A stretch of DNA of 64,000 bases from Polyangiaceae bacterium (lineage in GTDB: Bacteria > Myxococcota_A > Polyangia > Polyangiales > Polyangiaceae): the NCBI GenBank assembly GCA_025353725.1, contig JANXOF010000037.1, forward strand, positions 62,001-126,000, read 5' to 3'. Positions within the stretch are counted from its first letter, which is position 1, and every line of letters starts with the position of its first letter. A program made the position numbers and the translations under genes. The notes under the pieces are model-generated. The model worked only from the letters and a program-made list of their open reading frames with translations. It was not told the origin of the DNA and made no database searches. Shown piece after piece: positions 16,295 through 24,382 of the stretch.

Positions 16295-18010
16295 TTACTT
16301 AGAAACCGAATCGGGCGCGGGTGCGTCGCTACGCTTCGACGGTCCTTCAATAGGCAAAAGGAACCTAAAAACTGCACCTCGGCCATTTGCGGAAGAGCCT
16401 ACGTAGGAGAGCTCTCCGTTATGTTCGAGCGCGATGCGCTGGGCAATGGCGAGGCCGAGGCCGGTACCGCTGGCTTTGGTCGTCGCGTACGGTTCGAAAA
16501 GGCGACTGGCAATCTCTAGTGCAATGCCCGGTCCGTTGTCGGCGACGGTGAAGACGGCGTAGTGGCCGTCTGTGTCCGTCGAGACGCTCACAGCGCCTCC
16601 GCTCGACCCTCGGACCGATTCGAGTGCATTTTGCACGAGATTGGTGAGGACTTGAATCACCTGGTCACGGTCGGCCCGGAGCGATGGTACCCGGCGCTGA
16701 GAGGCATACGTAAGAGCGACGTCGCTCGTGGTGGAGCTGTGGTTTTGAACGACGTACCGCGCGATCTCCTCGGCGTCGACGTCTTGCGGACGCGGCTCGG
16801 GGAGTCGCGCGAACCGCGTGAACTCTGTGACGATGTTCGCGATGCGGTGAACCTCGCCGAGCACCGTGCGGGTGGCTTCATCGAAGTACTCGTCGAACTG
16901 CGGATCACCGCGCGCCCTGAGGCGACGCAACGTTTCGACGGCCGCTCGAATCGGCATCAGCGGATTTTTCACTTCGTGCGCGACCCGTTTTGCAACCTCC
17001 CGCCAGGCGGCCACACGGCTCGCGGCCGCAAGACGCCGACGCGTGACCGCGAGGTCTTGAATCATTCGGTCAAATGCGGTCGCGAGGTCCCGCACCTCAC
17101 CCGAACCGCGCGCCCTTAGGGGCAGAGGTTGCGCGTCTCCGCCCACTACCTTGCCCGCCTCGGCAGCGAGTATCGAAAGCGGTTGTCCTATGCTGCGTGC
17201 GAGAAAGATCGCGACGACGAAAGCGACGAACGCCGAAACGGCGGCATACAGGCTTAAGGTGCGATTGAGATCGTCGAGATTGGCCTCGAGTTCTTTCGTG
17301 GACTTCAGCACATCGAAGGTGAGTGCGTGGCCTTCATCATCCGAAAGCCGACAGGCGGCGAGGGCTAACGCGTTTTCGCTTTTCTCGGTCGTGCTCGCGG
17401 AGGTAGCCGCGCTTGCCGCTTGCCATGGCGAAGTCACGCTCACGTCGAGTGTCCGTGCGAGTCGCTGCAAGAGCGCATCGACCTGACGCGCTCCAACCAT
17501 GCCGACGATGCGCCCGCCGTCGGACTTTTTCGTGCACCGCGACACGAGCGCGGGTAGGCCGCTGGTGCGCACCGTGAACGTCCGCGTGTTGCCTCGCAGG
17601 AGCGCATCGACCTCGCGCGGTCCCAAGGCGACCAAAGTTGTCGGACTTGCGCCTACAAGATCGCCGCCGGAGGCCCCCACGACGAGCTCGTCAAGACCGA
17701 AGGCTTTGCGCTGCGTGCGAACGATTTCCGAAAACCCCGTGCGCCGCTCGTCCAACTCGCCGCGATCGAGCGCGATGGTCACGCGTTGGACGAGCTCGCC
17801 ATTCTGACAGGCGCCGGCGATGAGCGCGTAGTCAGCCTCGCCTTGCCGCCGAACCTCGTCGGCGATTCGGTCGCACACGCCGAGGACCTCACGCTGAAAG
17901 CGACGCGTCTCTTTCTGGGCAAACCTCGTTCTCACCGCCAACCCGACGCCAGCGGTGGAGACCGCGGCGAGCAGACCGAACGTGAGAGCGAGGCGAGGGG
18001 CTAGGCGCAC
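16295..18010 (-). CDS. NtrY-like membrane sensor histidine kinase
   Basis: This 571-residue two-component sensor has a membrane helix at about 8-26, an extracytoplasmic sensing region (about 27-250), a second helix (LYAAVSAFVAFVVAIFLA), a HAMP linker, a HisKA domain with phospho-acceptor His in VAHEVKNPLMPIRAA, and a HATPase domain with N-box NLVQNALES, G1 VADNGPGIA and G2 GTGLGLAIA. The HEVKNPL box is typical of NtrY/NtrB-type kinases that pair with sigma54 activators. No response regulator gene adjoins it; the sigma54 activator at 21017 lacks a receiver domain, so the partner lies elsewhere. It appears to be the first gene of an operon with the transporter and parvulin genes. Confidence 0.93.
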   Translation of the reverse strand: MRLAPRLALTFGLLAAVSTAGVGLAVRTRFAQKETRRFQREVLGVCDRIADEVRRQGEADYALIAGACQNGELVQRVTIALDRGELDERRTGFSEIVRTQRKAFGLDELVVGASGGDLVGASPTTLVALGPREVDALLRGNTRTFTVRTSGLPALVSRCTKKSDGGRIVGMVGARQVDALLQRLARTLDVSVTSPWQAASAATSASTTEKSENALALAACRLSDDEGHALTFDVLKSTKELEANLDDLNRTLSLYAAVSAFVAFVVAIFLARSIGQPLSILAAEAGKVVGGDAQPLPLRARGSGEVRDLATAFDRMIQDLAVTRRRLAAASRVAAWREVAKRVAHEVKNPLMPIRAAVETLRRLRARGDPQFDEYFDEATRTVLGEVHRIANIVTEFTRFARLPEPRPQDVDAEEIARYVVQNHSSTTSDVALTYASQRRVPSLRADRDQVIQVLTNLVQNALESVRGSSGGAVSVSTDTDGHYAVFTVADNGPGIALEIASRLFEPYATTKASGTGLGLAIAQRIALEHNGELSYVGSSANGRGAVFRFLLPIEGPSKRSDAPAPDSVSK

Positions 18011-18151
18011 GCGAGGTTGCCGAGGGTAGAACGCTCACTATTCGCCGTCCATGGGCTAGAGATGTCTCAGCTGCGGACTGAAGCGCGCGCCGTTTCGGCC
18101 GTGCGTGCTATGGCTTACAGTAGGCGCTGTGTCCGAGGTTATCCAAGCCAA

Positions 18152-18469
18152 ATGCCTGAAAACACAGCCGCTTTCGAGCGCGTGGAGGTCGTTTCAAGAC
18201 AACGGACGACGACTTCCAAGTACGCTCGTTCGATCCCCCTTCGGCTCGCAGTGACCACGGGGATAGGCCTCGTGTTTGCCATCCTTGGGAGTGCGGGCAA
18301 CGGCGGCTGCAACGCCATTGTAGGTAATCAGGAGATTACGTACGACTCACCCGACGGAGAGGCGTCGATGCGCCGAGCGTCCCAACCAGATGCCGACGCC
18401 GACGCTCTCCCGTCGCCCCCGTCGCCCCCTCCAGAACCCCGGAGGGCCGATCCTGTTCCGCTGCGATAG
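18152..18469 (+). CDS. Small lipoprotein-like protein, possibly truncated
   Basis: From the ATG at 18152 the protein has 105 residues; the earlier track start at 18017 adds a sequence without signal features. A hydrophobic stretch (LRLAVTTGIGLVFAILG) leads to GGCNAIVGNQEITYD, which resembles the start of many polyangial lipoproteins (C-N-x-I-x-G-N). In those, an acidic or Pro-rich tether and then a folded domain usually follow. Here the protein ends in Asp/Pro-rich sequence (PDADADALPSPPSPPP) without a domain, so it may be a truncated remnant or a small surface peptide. Confidence 0.5.
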   Translation: MPENTAAFERVEVVSRQRTTTSKYARSIPLRLAVTTGIGLVFAILGSAGNGGCNAIVGNQEITYDSPDGEASMRRASQPDADADALPSPPSPPPEPRRADPVPLR

Positions 18470-18479
18470 CTTAGAAGCG

Positions 18480-19457
18480 TTAGCGGGGGCTGCGTGAGGT
18501 TGGGGAGGCGAAGTACAGCGCGAGGCCGCTGACGAGCAAGACTGCGCCGGAGATGACCGCGATCGTCGCTACCGTTCCCGTCGACTCGGCCGTACCATTG
18601 ACGCTTTGGAGGTTAGGGCGATCGGCGACGTCGCAACGCGGGTAGGTAGGGCACCGACCCACAAGAGAAGCGTGAGCGCTGAGCGAGATCACACCAAAGA
18701 TCGCGCCTGTTGCGAGTCCCGCAATCCCCACGCCGCCTGCGACAACGCCCAATGTCCGAGATGTCGACGACTGCGGCGCGGAGGATGCTTTCCACGTGTC
18801 CTCGCGTTCAGGGTCCCGCGTGGGGGGGAAGGCCATCCGCGCGGCGAGGCTACTCGTGGGCGCTGGCCCCTTCGGGAGCGCCGGCACGCTCGCGGTCCAT
18901 TCAAGTCGATCGCCCTTCGCGCGCAACGACACTTGCGCCATCTGCTTCGGGTGAGAGGCTGTAAGAATCTCGATTTCGTGCATGCCAGGGTCTATCGGTA
19001 CCGCGGTCTCCCAACGGTCACGTGGCCATGTCTCCCCGTCGACGTGAACCTCCGTGGTCATCCCGAGTGACGCGGGAATGTGAAGTACGAGGGTCGGGAT
19101 GTCCTTCTCAATCGCCTTCGCACGCCCTGCCGCTTCGTCTCGGCGTTTGAGGTCATCACGTGAGGCGGCGACCTCCTGGGCGCGAAGAAACCACCGATGC
19201 GCACTCGCGCTTTTGCCAAGGGTCTCGTAGCAGTTGCCGAGATTCAGTAGGGGCCCGACGCCTTCGGCAAACCGTACGCTTTCGAAGAGGACGGGGATCG
19301 CCTCCTGGCAGCGGCCGTCGCGTGCGAGCTTGCGTCCTTTGTCGAAGAGCGTGACGGCGCGTTGCTCGTCCGTTTCGGCGTGGGCCGGCAGCGACACGAG
19401 CGAAACGAGCAGTACGGCGGCCATCGGCGCTAACGTTTTGGCGCTAAAAGCGGTCAT
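18480..19457 (-). CDS. Exported TPR protein with C-terminal membrane segments
   Basis: This 325-residue protein has a signal peptide (MAAVLLVSLVSLPAHA), a TPR region (ETDEQRAVTLFDKGRKLARDGRCQEAI through GPLLNLGNCYETLGKSASAHRWF), a PEGA-like beta segment (LVLHIPASLGMTTEVHVDG) and two hydrophobic helices near the C-terminus (GVVAGGVGIAGLATGAIFGV and TIAVISGAVLLVSGLALYF). This architecture commonly sits beside Ser/Thr kinases in Polyangia. The start overlaps the kinase stop by 14 bases, so the two are co-transcribed. A periplasmic partner or substrate role for the kinase is inference. The ATG at 19424 is an alternative start. Confidence 0.75.
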   Translation of the reverse strand: MTAFSAKTLAPMAAVLLVSLVSLPAHAETDEQRAVTLFDKGRKLARDGRCQEAIPVLFESVRFAEGVGPLLNLGNCYETLGKSASAHRWFLRAQEVAASRDDLKRRDEAAGRAKAIEKDIPTLVLHIPASLGMTTEVHVDGETWPRDRWETAVPIDPGMHEIEILTASHPKQMAQVSLRAKGDRLEWTASVPALPKGPAPTSSLAARMAFPPTRDPEREDTWKASSAPQSSTSRTLGVVAGGVGIAGLATGAIFGVISLSAHASLVGRCPTYPRCDVADRPNLQSVNGTAESTGTVATIAVISGAVLLVSGLALYFASPTSRSPR

Positions 19458-20994
19458 ACGCGCTCGAAGGCTCGGGCCTGGGGGGCGGTGGGCTTGTGGG
19501 AACGCCGGCAGTCTTCGGTGCTTTCGGCAGGCGCTTCGGGTGCGTCGCCTGCGGCGGTGGCGTCGCCTGCGGAGGTGCGGTCGCGACTGCGCTCCGAGCG
19601 GAGGCTTCTACGACGAGGCTCGCGCTCAGCGCCGCCGTAGCGATCGCTACCGGGTCTGCGGTGGGCATCAAGGAAGGGCTATCTTCCCTCGTTGTCTTCG
19701 TCGCTCGATCGGCCGTGGGTTGGGCCTTATTCGGGCTGAGCGTCGCCCAGAGCGTCGCCGTCGAGGCCGCCGTGGCAACGAGCAAAAGCGCACCCGACCA
19801 CCGACGCCCCGGCCTGCCCGGTGGGACCGTCGCCGAAGCGTCCGATGCGTGCGAACTCAACGTGGCGGCGTCGACGGTGGTTCCCGCGCGGGAGAGTCCT
19901 GCCTCGGTGCTTTCCGGACGACCGCCCGTGAAAGCCCGCGACATGTCCTGGGTCAGCTCGTTCGCGATCCCCGGAACTTTGGTCGCGTTAGCGTCCTGCA
20001 CAAACTCATGGGCGTGCGGTCCTGATTCCAGGATGGCTTGAATTCGCACGCTTGCGCCGCGGTCTGGCGAAAATAACGCCACGGCCTCGGCGAACTGCGC
20101 CACGTTGGCGAATCTCCTGCGGACATCCCGTTCCAAGGCGCGCTCGACGGCGGCGGCGATCTCGGGCGGCACATCGCGGACGATGGCGCGAACGTTGGGT
20201 GCGGGCCTTCCTTGAATAGAGGCGCAGACGCCAGCGACAGTGTCGCCGTCAAAAGGAAGCGCGCCTGTGAGCATCGCGTAAAGGCACACGCCGAGCGACC
20301 AAACGTCTGCGCGAGCATCCACGACGTTGGAGGCTCGAATCTGCTCCGGTGCCATGTAGTGAACGGAGCCGACGAGCGCTGTGGCGCCGGTCAGCGAGGC
20401 TTCGCGCGCGCTTGCTCCACCCAACTGAGACGTTGCGCTTGGCGACGAGGCCAGGTCTCGCACGTCGGCCACCTGCGAGAGTTTGACGACTCCGAAGTCG
20501 ATCACCTTGATGAGCGGGCGTCCGTCACGACGCTTCGTCAAAAAAAGATTTTTCAGTTTGAGATCGCGGTGGACCATCCCCAACGCATGCGCTTCGGCGA
20601 CGCCTTCACAGGCCTGCGTTAGAAAGGTTATCGCTTCGTCCGGCTCGAGCCTTCCGCGCTGCTTGACGAGTGCGTGCAGGTCGACGCCGTCGATAAGCTC
20701 CATCACGATGTAGGGATCTCCCTCGGGAAGGAAATCTACGTCGAAAACGCGTGCCACGTGCTCGCTACGGATGCGCGCAGCTGCGCGTGCCTCGCGCTGA
20801 AAACGTGCGAGCGCGTCGGTTCCCGCGGCGCGTTCCTCGCGAATCAATTTGACGGCGACCATTTCGTCTAAGCCGAGGTGCCGCGCGGCAAGCACGATTC
20901 CCATGCCGCCTTCACCGATTACCCGTTCAATACGGTATTTCCCGGCGATGACCGTGCCGCGCTCGTAGCTCACACGAGGAAGTATACGCGGCAA
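19444..20994 (-). CDS. Membrane Ser/Thr protein kinase
   Basis: This 516-residue Hanks-type kinase has its kinase domain at about residues 20-285: glycine loop IGEGGMGIV, Lys in VAVKLI, catalytic loop MVHRDLKLKN, DFG in VIDFGVVKL and activation/P+1 region VGSVHYMAPEQI. A linker with Ser/Thr/Ala precedes one membrane helix near residue 400 (SGALLLVATAASTATLWATL). The outside tail is low-complexity Ala/Thr/Pro-rich (VVEASARSAVATAPPQATPP) with no PEGA domain. It lies 22 bases after the sigma54/FHA activator gene and overlaps the TPR gene. FHA domains bind phospho-threonine, so the kinase may regulate the activator by phosphorylation; this is inference from gene order. Confidence 0.93.
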   Translation of the reverse strand: MPRILPRVSYERGTVIAGKYRIERVIGEGGMGIVLAARHLGLDEMVAVKLIREERAAGTDALARFQREARAAARIRSEHVARVFDVDFLPEGDPYIVMELIDGVDLHALVKQRGRLEPDEAITFLTQACEGVAEAHALGMVHRDLKLKNLFLTKRRDGRPLIKVIDFGVVKLSQVADVRDLASSPSATSQLGGASAREASLTGATALVGSVHYMAPEQIRASNVVDARADVWSLGVCLYAMLTGALPFDGDTVAGVCASIQGRPAPNVRAIVRDVPPEIAAAVERALERDVRRRFANVAQFAEAVALFSPDRGASVRIQAILESGPHAHEFVQDANATKVPGIANELTQDMSRAFTGGRPESTEAGLSRAGTTVDAATLSSHASDASATVPPGRPGRRWSGALLLVATAASTATLWATLSPNKAQPTADRATKTTREDSPSLMPTADPVAIATAALSASLVVEASARSAVATAPPQATPPPQATHPKRLPKAPKTAGVPTSPPPPRPEPSSAYDRF

Positions 20995-21016
20995 AAAGGC
21001 GTACGTCGCAACGCGA

Positions 21017-22360
21017 TCAGCCCTTTGCGAGACCGTGTTTTAGGAGGAGCCTCCACAGCCACGAGCGATCGAGTCCCGAAAGGCGCGCCGCCGCCGATTG
21101 GTTCCCCGCCGTGTGTTGCATGAGGCGAACGAGATAGCTGCGTGTGAACTGTTCGACCAACTCGTCTTTTTGATCGGCGTAGGGTCGCGTGACGTCGATG
21201 ACGGGCTCGTTCCCAACGTTCCCATGGCCGGAGCTCCCACTTCCTGGTGCTTCGGGCGGAAGTCGACCGAGCGCGGCATAGGCTTGCACGACGTTTCGAA
21301 GCTCTCGCACGTTGCCAGGCCAGCGCCGCGCGTGCAGCCGTGCGATGAGCGGCGCGGGCAGCGCGGTGAGGCCTGCGACCTGAGCAAAACGATTTGCGAG
21401 CTCTTCGACGTCGTCGATGCGGTCGCGGAGCGGGGGCACCTCGAGCTCGACGACCGCGATGCGATAGTAAAGGTCCTCACGGAAGCGGTTTGCGCGGACC
21501 TCGCTTCGCAAATCGCGGTGCGTTGCGGCAAGAATACGAACGCGCACGTGCGTCGACTTGTCTGCGCCCACAGCTCTGATTTCGCCTGACTCGAGCGCTC
21601 GGAGCAGCATGGGTTGCACGTCGAGGGGGAGCTCACCTATCTCGTCGAGAAAGAGCGTACCGCCGTCTGCGCTCTCGAACGCCCCACGGCGTGCATCGCT
21701 TGCACCCGTGAAGGCTCCACGGCGATGACCAAAGAGTTCGCTCGCAACGAGCTCCGGCGCGATCGCCCCACAGTTGACGGTCACGAGTGGGCCCGACGCG
21801 AGAGTCGACCCTTCGTGAAGGGCCCGCGCGACGAGTTCTTTGCCCACGCCCGATTCGCCGCCGACAAGTACGGTCACGAGCGAACCTTCGAGACGCGCGA
21901 GCGCCCCGAACAGCGCCCGCATGCTGAGCGACGCGCCGATCATCCCGCGGTACGTCGCGTCGGTATATGGCTCACCGCCTTCGAGGGTGTCGAGGTCGGC
22001 GTCGAGCGCGACCTCGACCGGCCCCAGATGAATGCGCGCGCCCGGCGCGAGCGTCATCGCCTGTACGCGCTGCCCAAGATAGAACGTGCCGTTACGACTA
22101 TTGAGATCGCGAACACTGATTCCCTCGGGCACGAGGCCAAGCTCCACGTGCTGCCGCGAAACGCTCGAATTCGCGATCACGACATCGCACTCCGAGCCGG
22201 CGCCGACGAGGCACGTACCCGCTTCGAGGCGAAACGAGACAGGCCGCGCGGGCGCACCGTGCACGCGCACGAGTGCTCCAAGGGGGCGCGGAGGCGCGCT
22301 ACCGCTGGCGACCGTTACAGTCGCGCGGGTCGCGGCAGTCTTGGGTCGCGTTCGCTGCAA
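21017..22360 (-). CDS. Sigma54-dependent transcriptional activator with FHA domain
   Basis: This 447-residue enhancer-binding protein has an N-terminal FHA domain (about 45-115; SRQHVELG and LNSRNGTFY hallmarks), a central AAA+ domain (about 140-365) with Walker A GESGVGKE, the sigma54-contacting loop GAFTGA, Walker B GTLFLDEIGEL and arginine-finger region FREDLYYRI, and a C-terminal Fis-type helix-turn-helix (QSAAARLSGLDRSWLWRLL). The motifs are intact, so it should remodel sigma54-RNA polymerase. FHA domains recognise phospho-threonine, and a Ser/Thr kinase gene follows 22 bases downstream, suggesting kinase-driven sensing in place of a response-regulator receiver. It is divergent from the cupredoxin gene. 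This combination is common in myxobacteria. Confidence 0.95.
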   Translation of the reverse strand: MQRTRPKTAATRATVTVASGSAPPRPLGALVRVHGAPARPVSFRLEAGTCLVGAGSECDVVIANSSVSRQHVELGLVPEGISVRDLNSRNGTFYLGQRVQAMTLAPGARIHLGPVEVALDADLDTLEGGEPYTDATYRGMIGASLSMRALFGALARLEGSLVTVLVGGESGVGKELVARALHEGSTLASGPLVTVNCGAIAPELVASELFGHRRGAFTGASDARRGAFESADGGTLFLDEIGELPLDVQPMLLRALESGEIRAVGADKSTHVRVRILAATHRDLRSEVRANRFREDLYYRIAVVELEVPPLRDRIDDVEELANRFAQVAGLTALPAPLIARLHARRWPGNVRELRNVVQAYAALGRLPPEAPGSGSSGHGNVGNEPVIDVTRPYADQKDELVEQFTRSYLVRLMQHTAGNQSAAARLSGLDRSWLWRLLLKHGLAKG

Positions 22361-22406
22361 GGCTCCAGATATACTCGATTCTTCGGGTTGACCGAGGAGG
22401 TCCTAA

Positions 22407-22958
22407 ATGCTGTTTCATCGCTTGCTTTCTGCCGTTTCGTCGGTCCTAATCGTACCTGTCGCACTGTCTGCGTGCAGCAGCACCGACACCGCGGCGCCGC
22501 CCGCGGTGGTCGATGCCGGGCGTGACGGGTCAACGACGACGACGACTACGCCGGACGCGGGTCGCACGGATCTCCCCGCGCCCGATTCAGGCACCGGGGC
22601 AAAGGTCGCCGTACGTTGCACCCAAGCCGATTTCGACGCTGACAATGCGCTTGGCAAAGGGGGCGACTATACCAAGTTCGGAGGCGCCGATATTTCGTTC
22701 CCGCTCACCGCCGCACCCGCGCAATACAACCTTCCGTGTGTGAAGGTAAAGGTAGGATCGGGCATCACGTTTTTTGGCAACTTCCAGCTGCATCCGCTCG
22801 AACCGAACGGCGGAGACATACCTACGCCTATTCCGACGCAAGCCGCGAAGACTCCCATGGATACGCTTACCTTCAACGTGCCGACGGCCGGCACCTTCGG
22901 TTACCAGTGTAGCTTCCACGCAGGGACGATGTTCGGCGCGATTCAGGTTGTTCCGTAG
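22407..22958 (+). CDS. Cupredoxin-like (blue-copper) lipoprotein
   Basis: This 183-residue lipoprotein has a signal peptide ending in the lipobox LSAC, a Thr/Asp/Pro tether containing a run of ACG/ACT codons (TTTTTT), and a C-terminal plastocyanin-like domain. Copper ligands are visible as the His in FQLHPL and the terminal loop YQCSFHAGTMFGAI, which supplies Cys, His and Met in type 1 copper order. A strong Shine-Dalgarno GAGGAGGT (22394-22401) sits five bases before the ATG. It is divergent from the sigma54/FHA activator gene with 46 bases between, so the activator may control it; no sigma54 promoter consensus is obvious. A role in periplasmic electron transfer is likely. Confidence 0.82.
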   Translation: MLFHRLLSAVSSVLIVPVALSACSSTDTAAPPAVVDAGRDGSTTTTTTPDAGRTDLPAPDSGTGAKVAVRCTQADFDADNALGKGGDYTKFGGADISFPLTAAPAQYNLPCVKVKVGSGITFFGNFQLHPLEPNGGDIPTPIPTQAAKTPMDTLTFNVPTAGTFGYQCSFHAGTMFGAIQVVP

Positions 22959-23002
22959 CCGATAAGCGGCGCGCGTAAGCAGGCGCCACGCCGACGCGCG
23001 GG

Positions 23003-24382
23003 TCAGCGCGAGGGCGAGCGTTCACGGTACGCCGCGGCGAGGTCGAAACTGTGGACGGCACTCGAGGCCGGAAGGAGCACGTCGTGCGCGTGGGCTCCCT
23101 GAACGCGGACTTCGCCGACGACCCCACAGTGCATCGTTCGGGCCAACGCGCGGGGCGTCACCTCGCCTACCTTCGGCGGGTGGCGCGTAAGCTCGCCGGC
23201 TTGAAGGGCGTTGTCAGCGCTGGCGAGAGCGACGAGCGTAGCTAGGCTTCCTGGCGCGAACGGTCGCACGACGTCGAGTGCGAGGCCGTAGCTACGGGCA
23301 AGGCGTCGTTGCGTAAGCTCGGTTGACGGGACGAGCTTCACGGTCACCTCGTGCGAGGGACGCGAGAGCGTGGCCGCCAAGGCTTTCGCGAGTTCGATGA
23401 GCCACGGTGAGAGTTCACTCACGAGGAGCGACGTGGGTGGGCCTCCCCACCCTTGCTCCGGCTCGGTCGACCACGCGGGGCCGAGTGCGAGGTAGGATAG
23501 GCGCGCTGGAGGAATCCCGTCGCAGAGCCGCTGCGCGACGCCCGGAGCATCCCACCTTGCGGCCTCGTGCCCCGTGAACAGTACCGCCCACGCCGCGACT
23601 CCGAAGTCGAAGGCGCGCGAGCCCGCACGTGGTTCGTGCAGGCCCGCGCCGAGCCAGCCGATGTCGTCCGTGCCGCTTTCGAAGGCGTGGAGAGACGCCG
23701 CGAGGTCAGGAGCCGCTCGGAGGATGACCTCGTCGAGGTACGAGGGGCCTCGCGCGGCGAGCGCATTTCGGACAAGGGCGACGGCGTCGCCTCGCGTGGT
23801 GAATTTCATCGGCCCCGTCCCATCGACGGCCTCGGGCGTGAACGTCGGAGGGACGACGGCCGTAAGCGGCGACGAAAGCGCGCGGGTGAGTTTACTCGCG
23901 TCGGTCATCGCAAAGAGCAGGGAGTTCCCCTCGACCTTGGGCGCCGGCACCTCGGCCAGCCATGCGCGTGCGCCGAGGGTGCGCGAGCGAGCGATCGAGG
24001 CGGCGACGTCACGCGCGTGGAGCGTGCGTCCTTTTGCCGTCCGGAGATCGGCGCGCAGGCGAACGCGCAGCTGTGTGTGAAGCACTTCGGGTTCGGCCTC
24101 CGCGAGCGAGGGCGCGAAGCTGCTGGCGTCGCGCGCGACGTACAGCGTGTCAAAGAGCGCGTCGCCGAAGAGGGCCGCGGCCACATCCTCGGCGCGATGA
24201 GGATCGACTGTGGAGATAGGCCAAGGCAAGCGCAGCTCGAGGCGGCCGCCTATCGGCGTTCGGCCGCGTGCAAGACTTGAGCGCGCGGTGGCGAAGTGGC
24301 CCAGACTCGCGAGCCCAAACGCCGCGCTTATCTGCATCGCACGGCGGCGGGAAACCGTGTGTAAACCTCGCTCACCGAACAA
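23003..24382 (-). CDS. Tat-exported peptide-type ABC solute-binding protein
   Basis: This 459-residue protein starts with a twin-arginine signal (TVSRRRAMQISAAFGLASLG). The mature part follows the family 5 (DppA/OppA) solute-binding layout: a start strand LRLPWPISTVDPHRAED, LRADLRTAKGRTLHARDVAASIARS as the domain-I helix, and GTGPMKFTTRGDAVALVRN as the hinge region. It is shorter than typical members (about 500-530) and diverges in its C-terminal half. No permease or ATPase genes are nearby, so it may act as a stand-alone binding or signalling protein. The ATG overlaps the FG-GAP gene stop by 11 bases, making it the last gene of a long minus-strand run. Confidence 0.75.
   Translation of the reverse strand: MFGERGLHTVSRRRAMQISAAFGLASLGHFATARSSLARGRTPIGGRLELRLPWPISTVDPHRAEDVAAALFGDALFDTLYVARDASSFAPSLAEAEPEVLHTQLRVRLRADLRTAKGRTLHARDVAASIARSRTLGARAWLAEVPAPKVEGNSLLFAMTDASKLTRALSSPLTAVVPPTFTPEAVDGTGPMKFTTRGDAVALVRNALAARGPSYLDEVILRAAPDLAASLHAFESGTDDIGWLGAGLHEPRAGSRAFDFGVAAWAVLFTGHEAARWDAPGVAQRLCDGIPPARLSYLALGPAWSTEPEQGWGGPPTSLLVSELSPWLIELAKALAATLSRPSHEVTVKLVPSTELTQRRLARSYGLALDVVRPFAPGSLATLVALASADNALQAGELTRHPPKVGEVTPRALARTMHCGVVGEVRVQGAHAHDVLLPASSAVHSFDLAAAYRERSPSR

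Noticed and set aside
21614-22525. Plus-strand 303-residue ORF antisense to the sigma54 activator
   Set aside because: It is a high-GC shadow of an AAA+ gene with intact motifs on the minus strand.
22501-22560. ACG repeat as a phase-variable tract
   Set aside because: The trinucleotide run encodes a Thr tether in frame, so copy change would not switch the gene; it is normal for lipoprotein tethers here.
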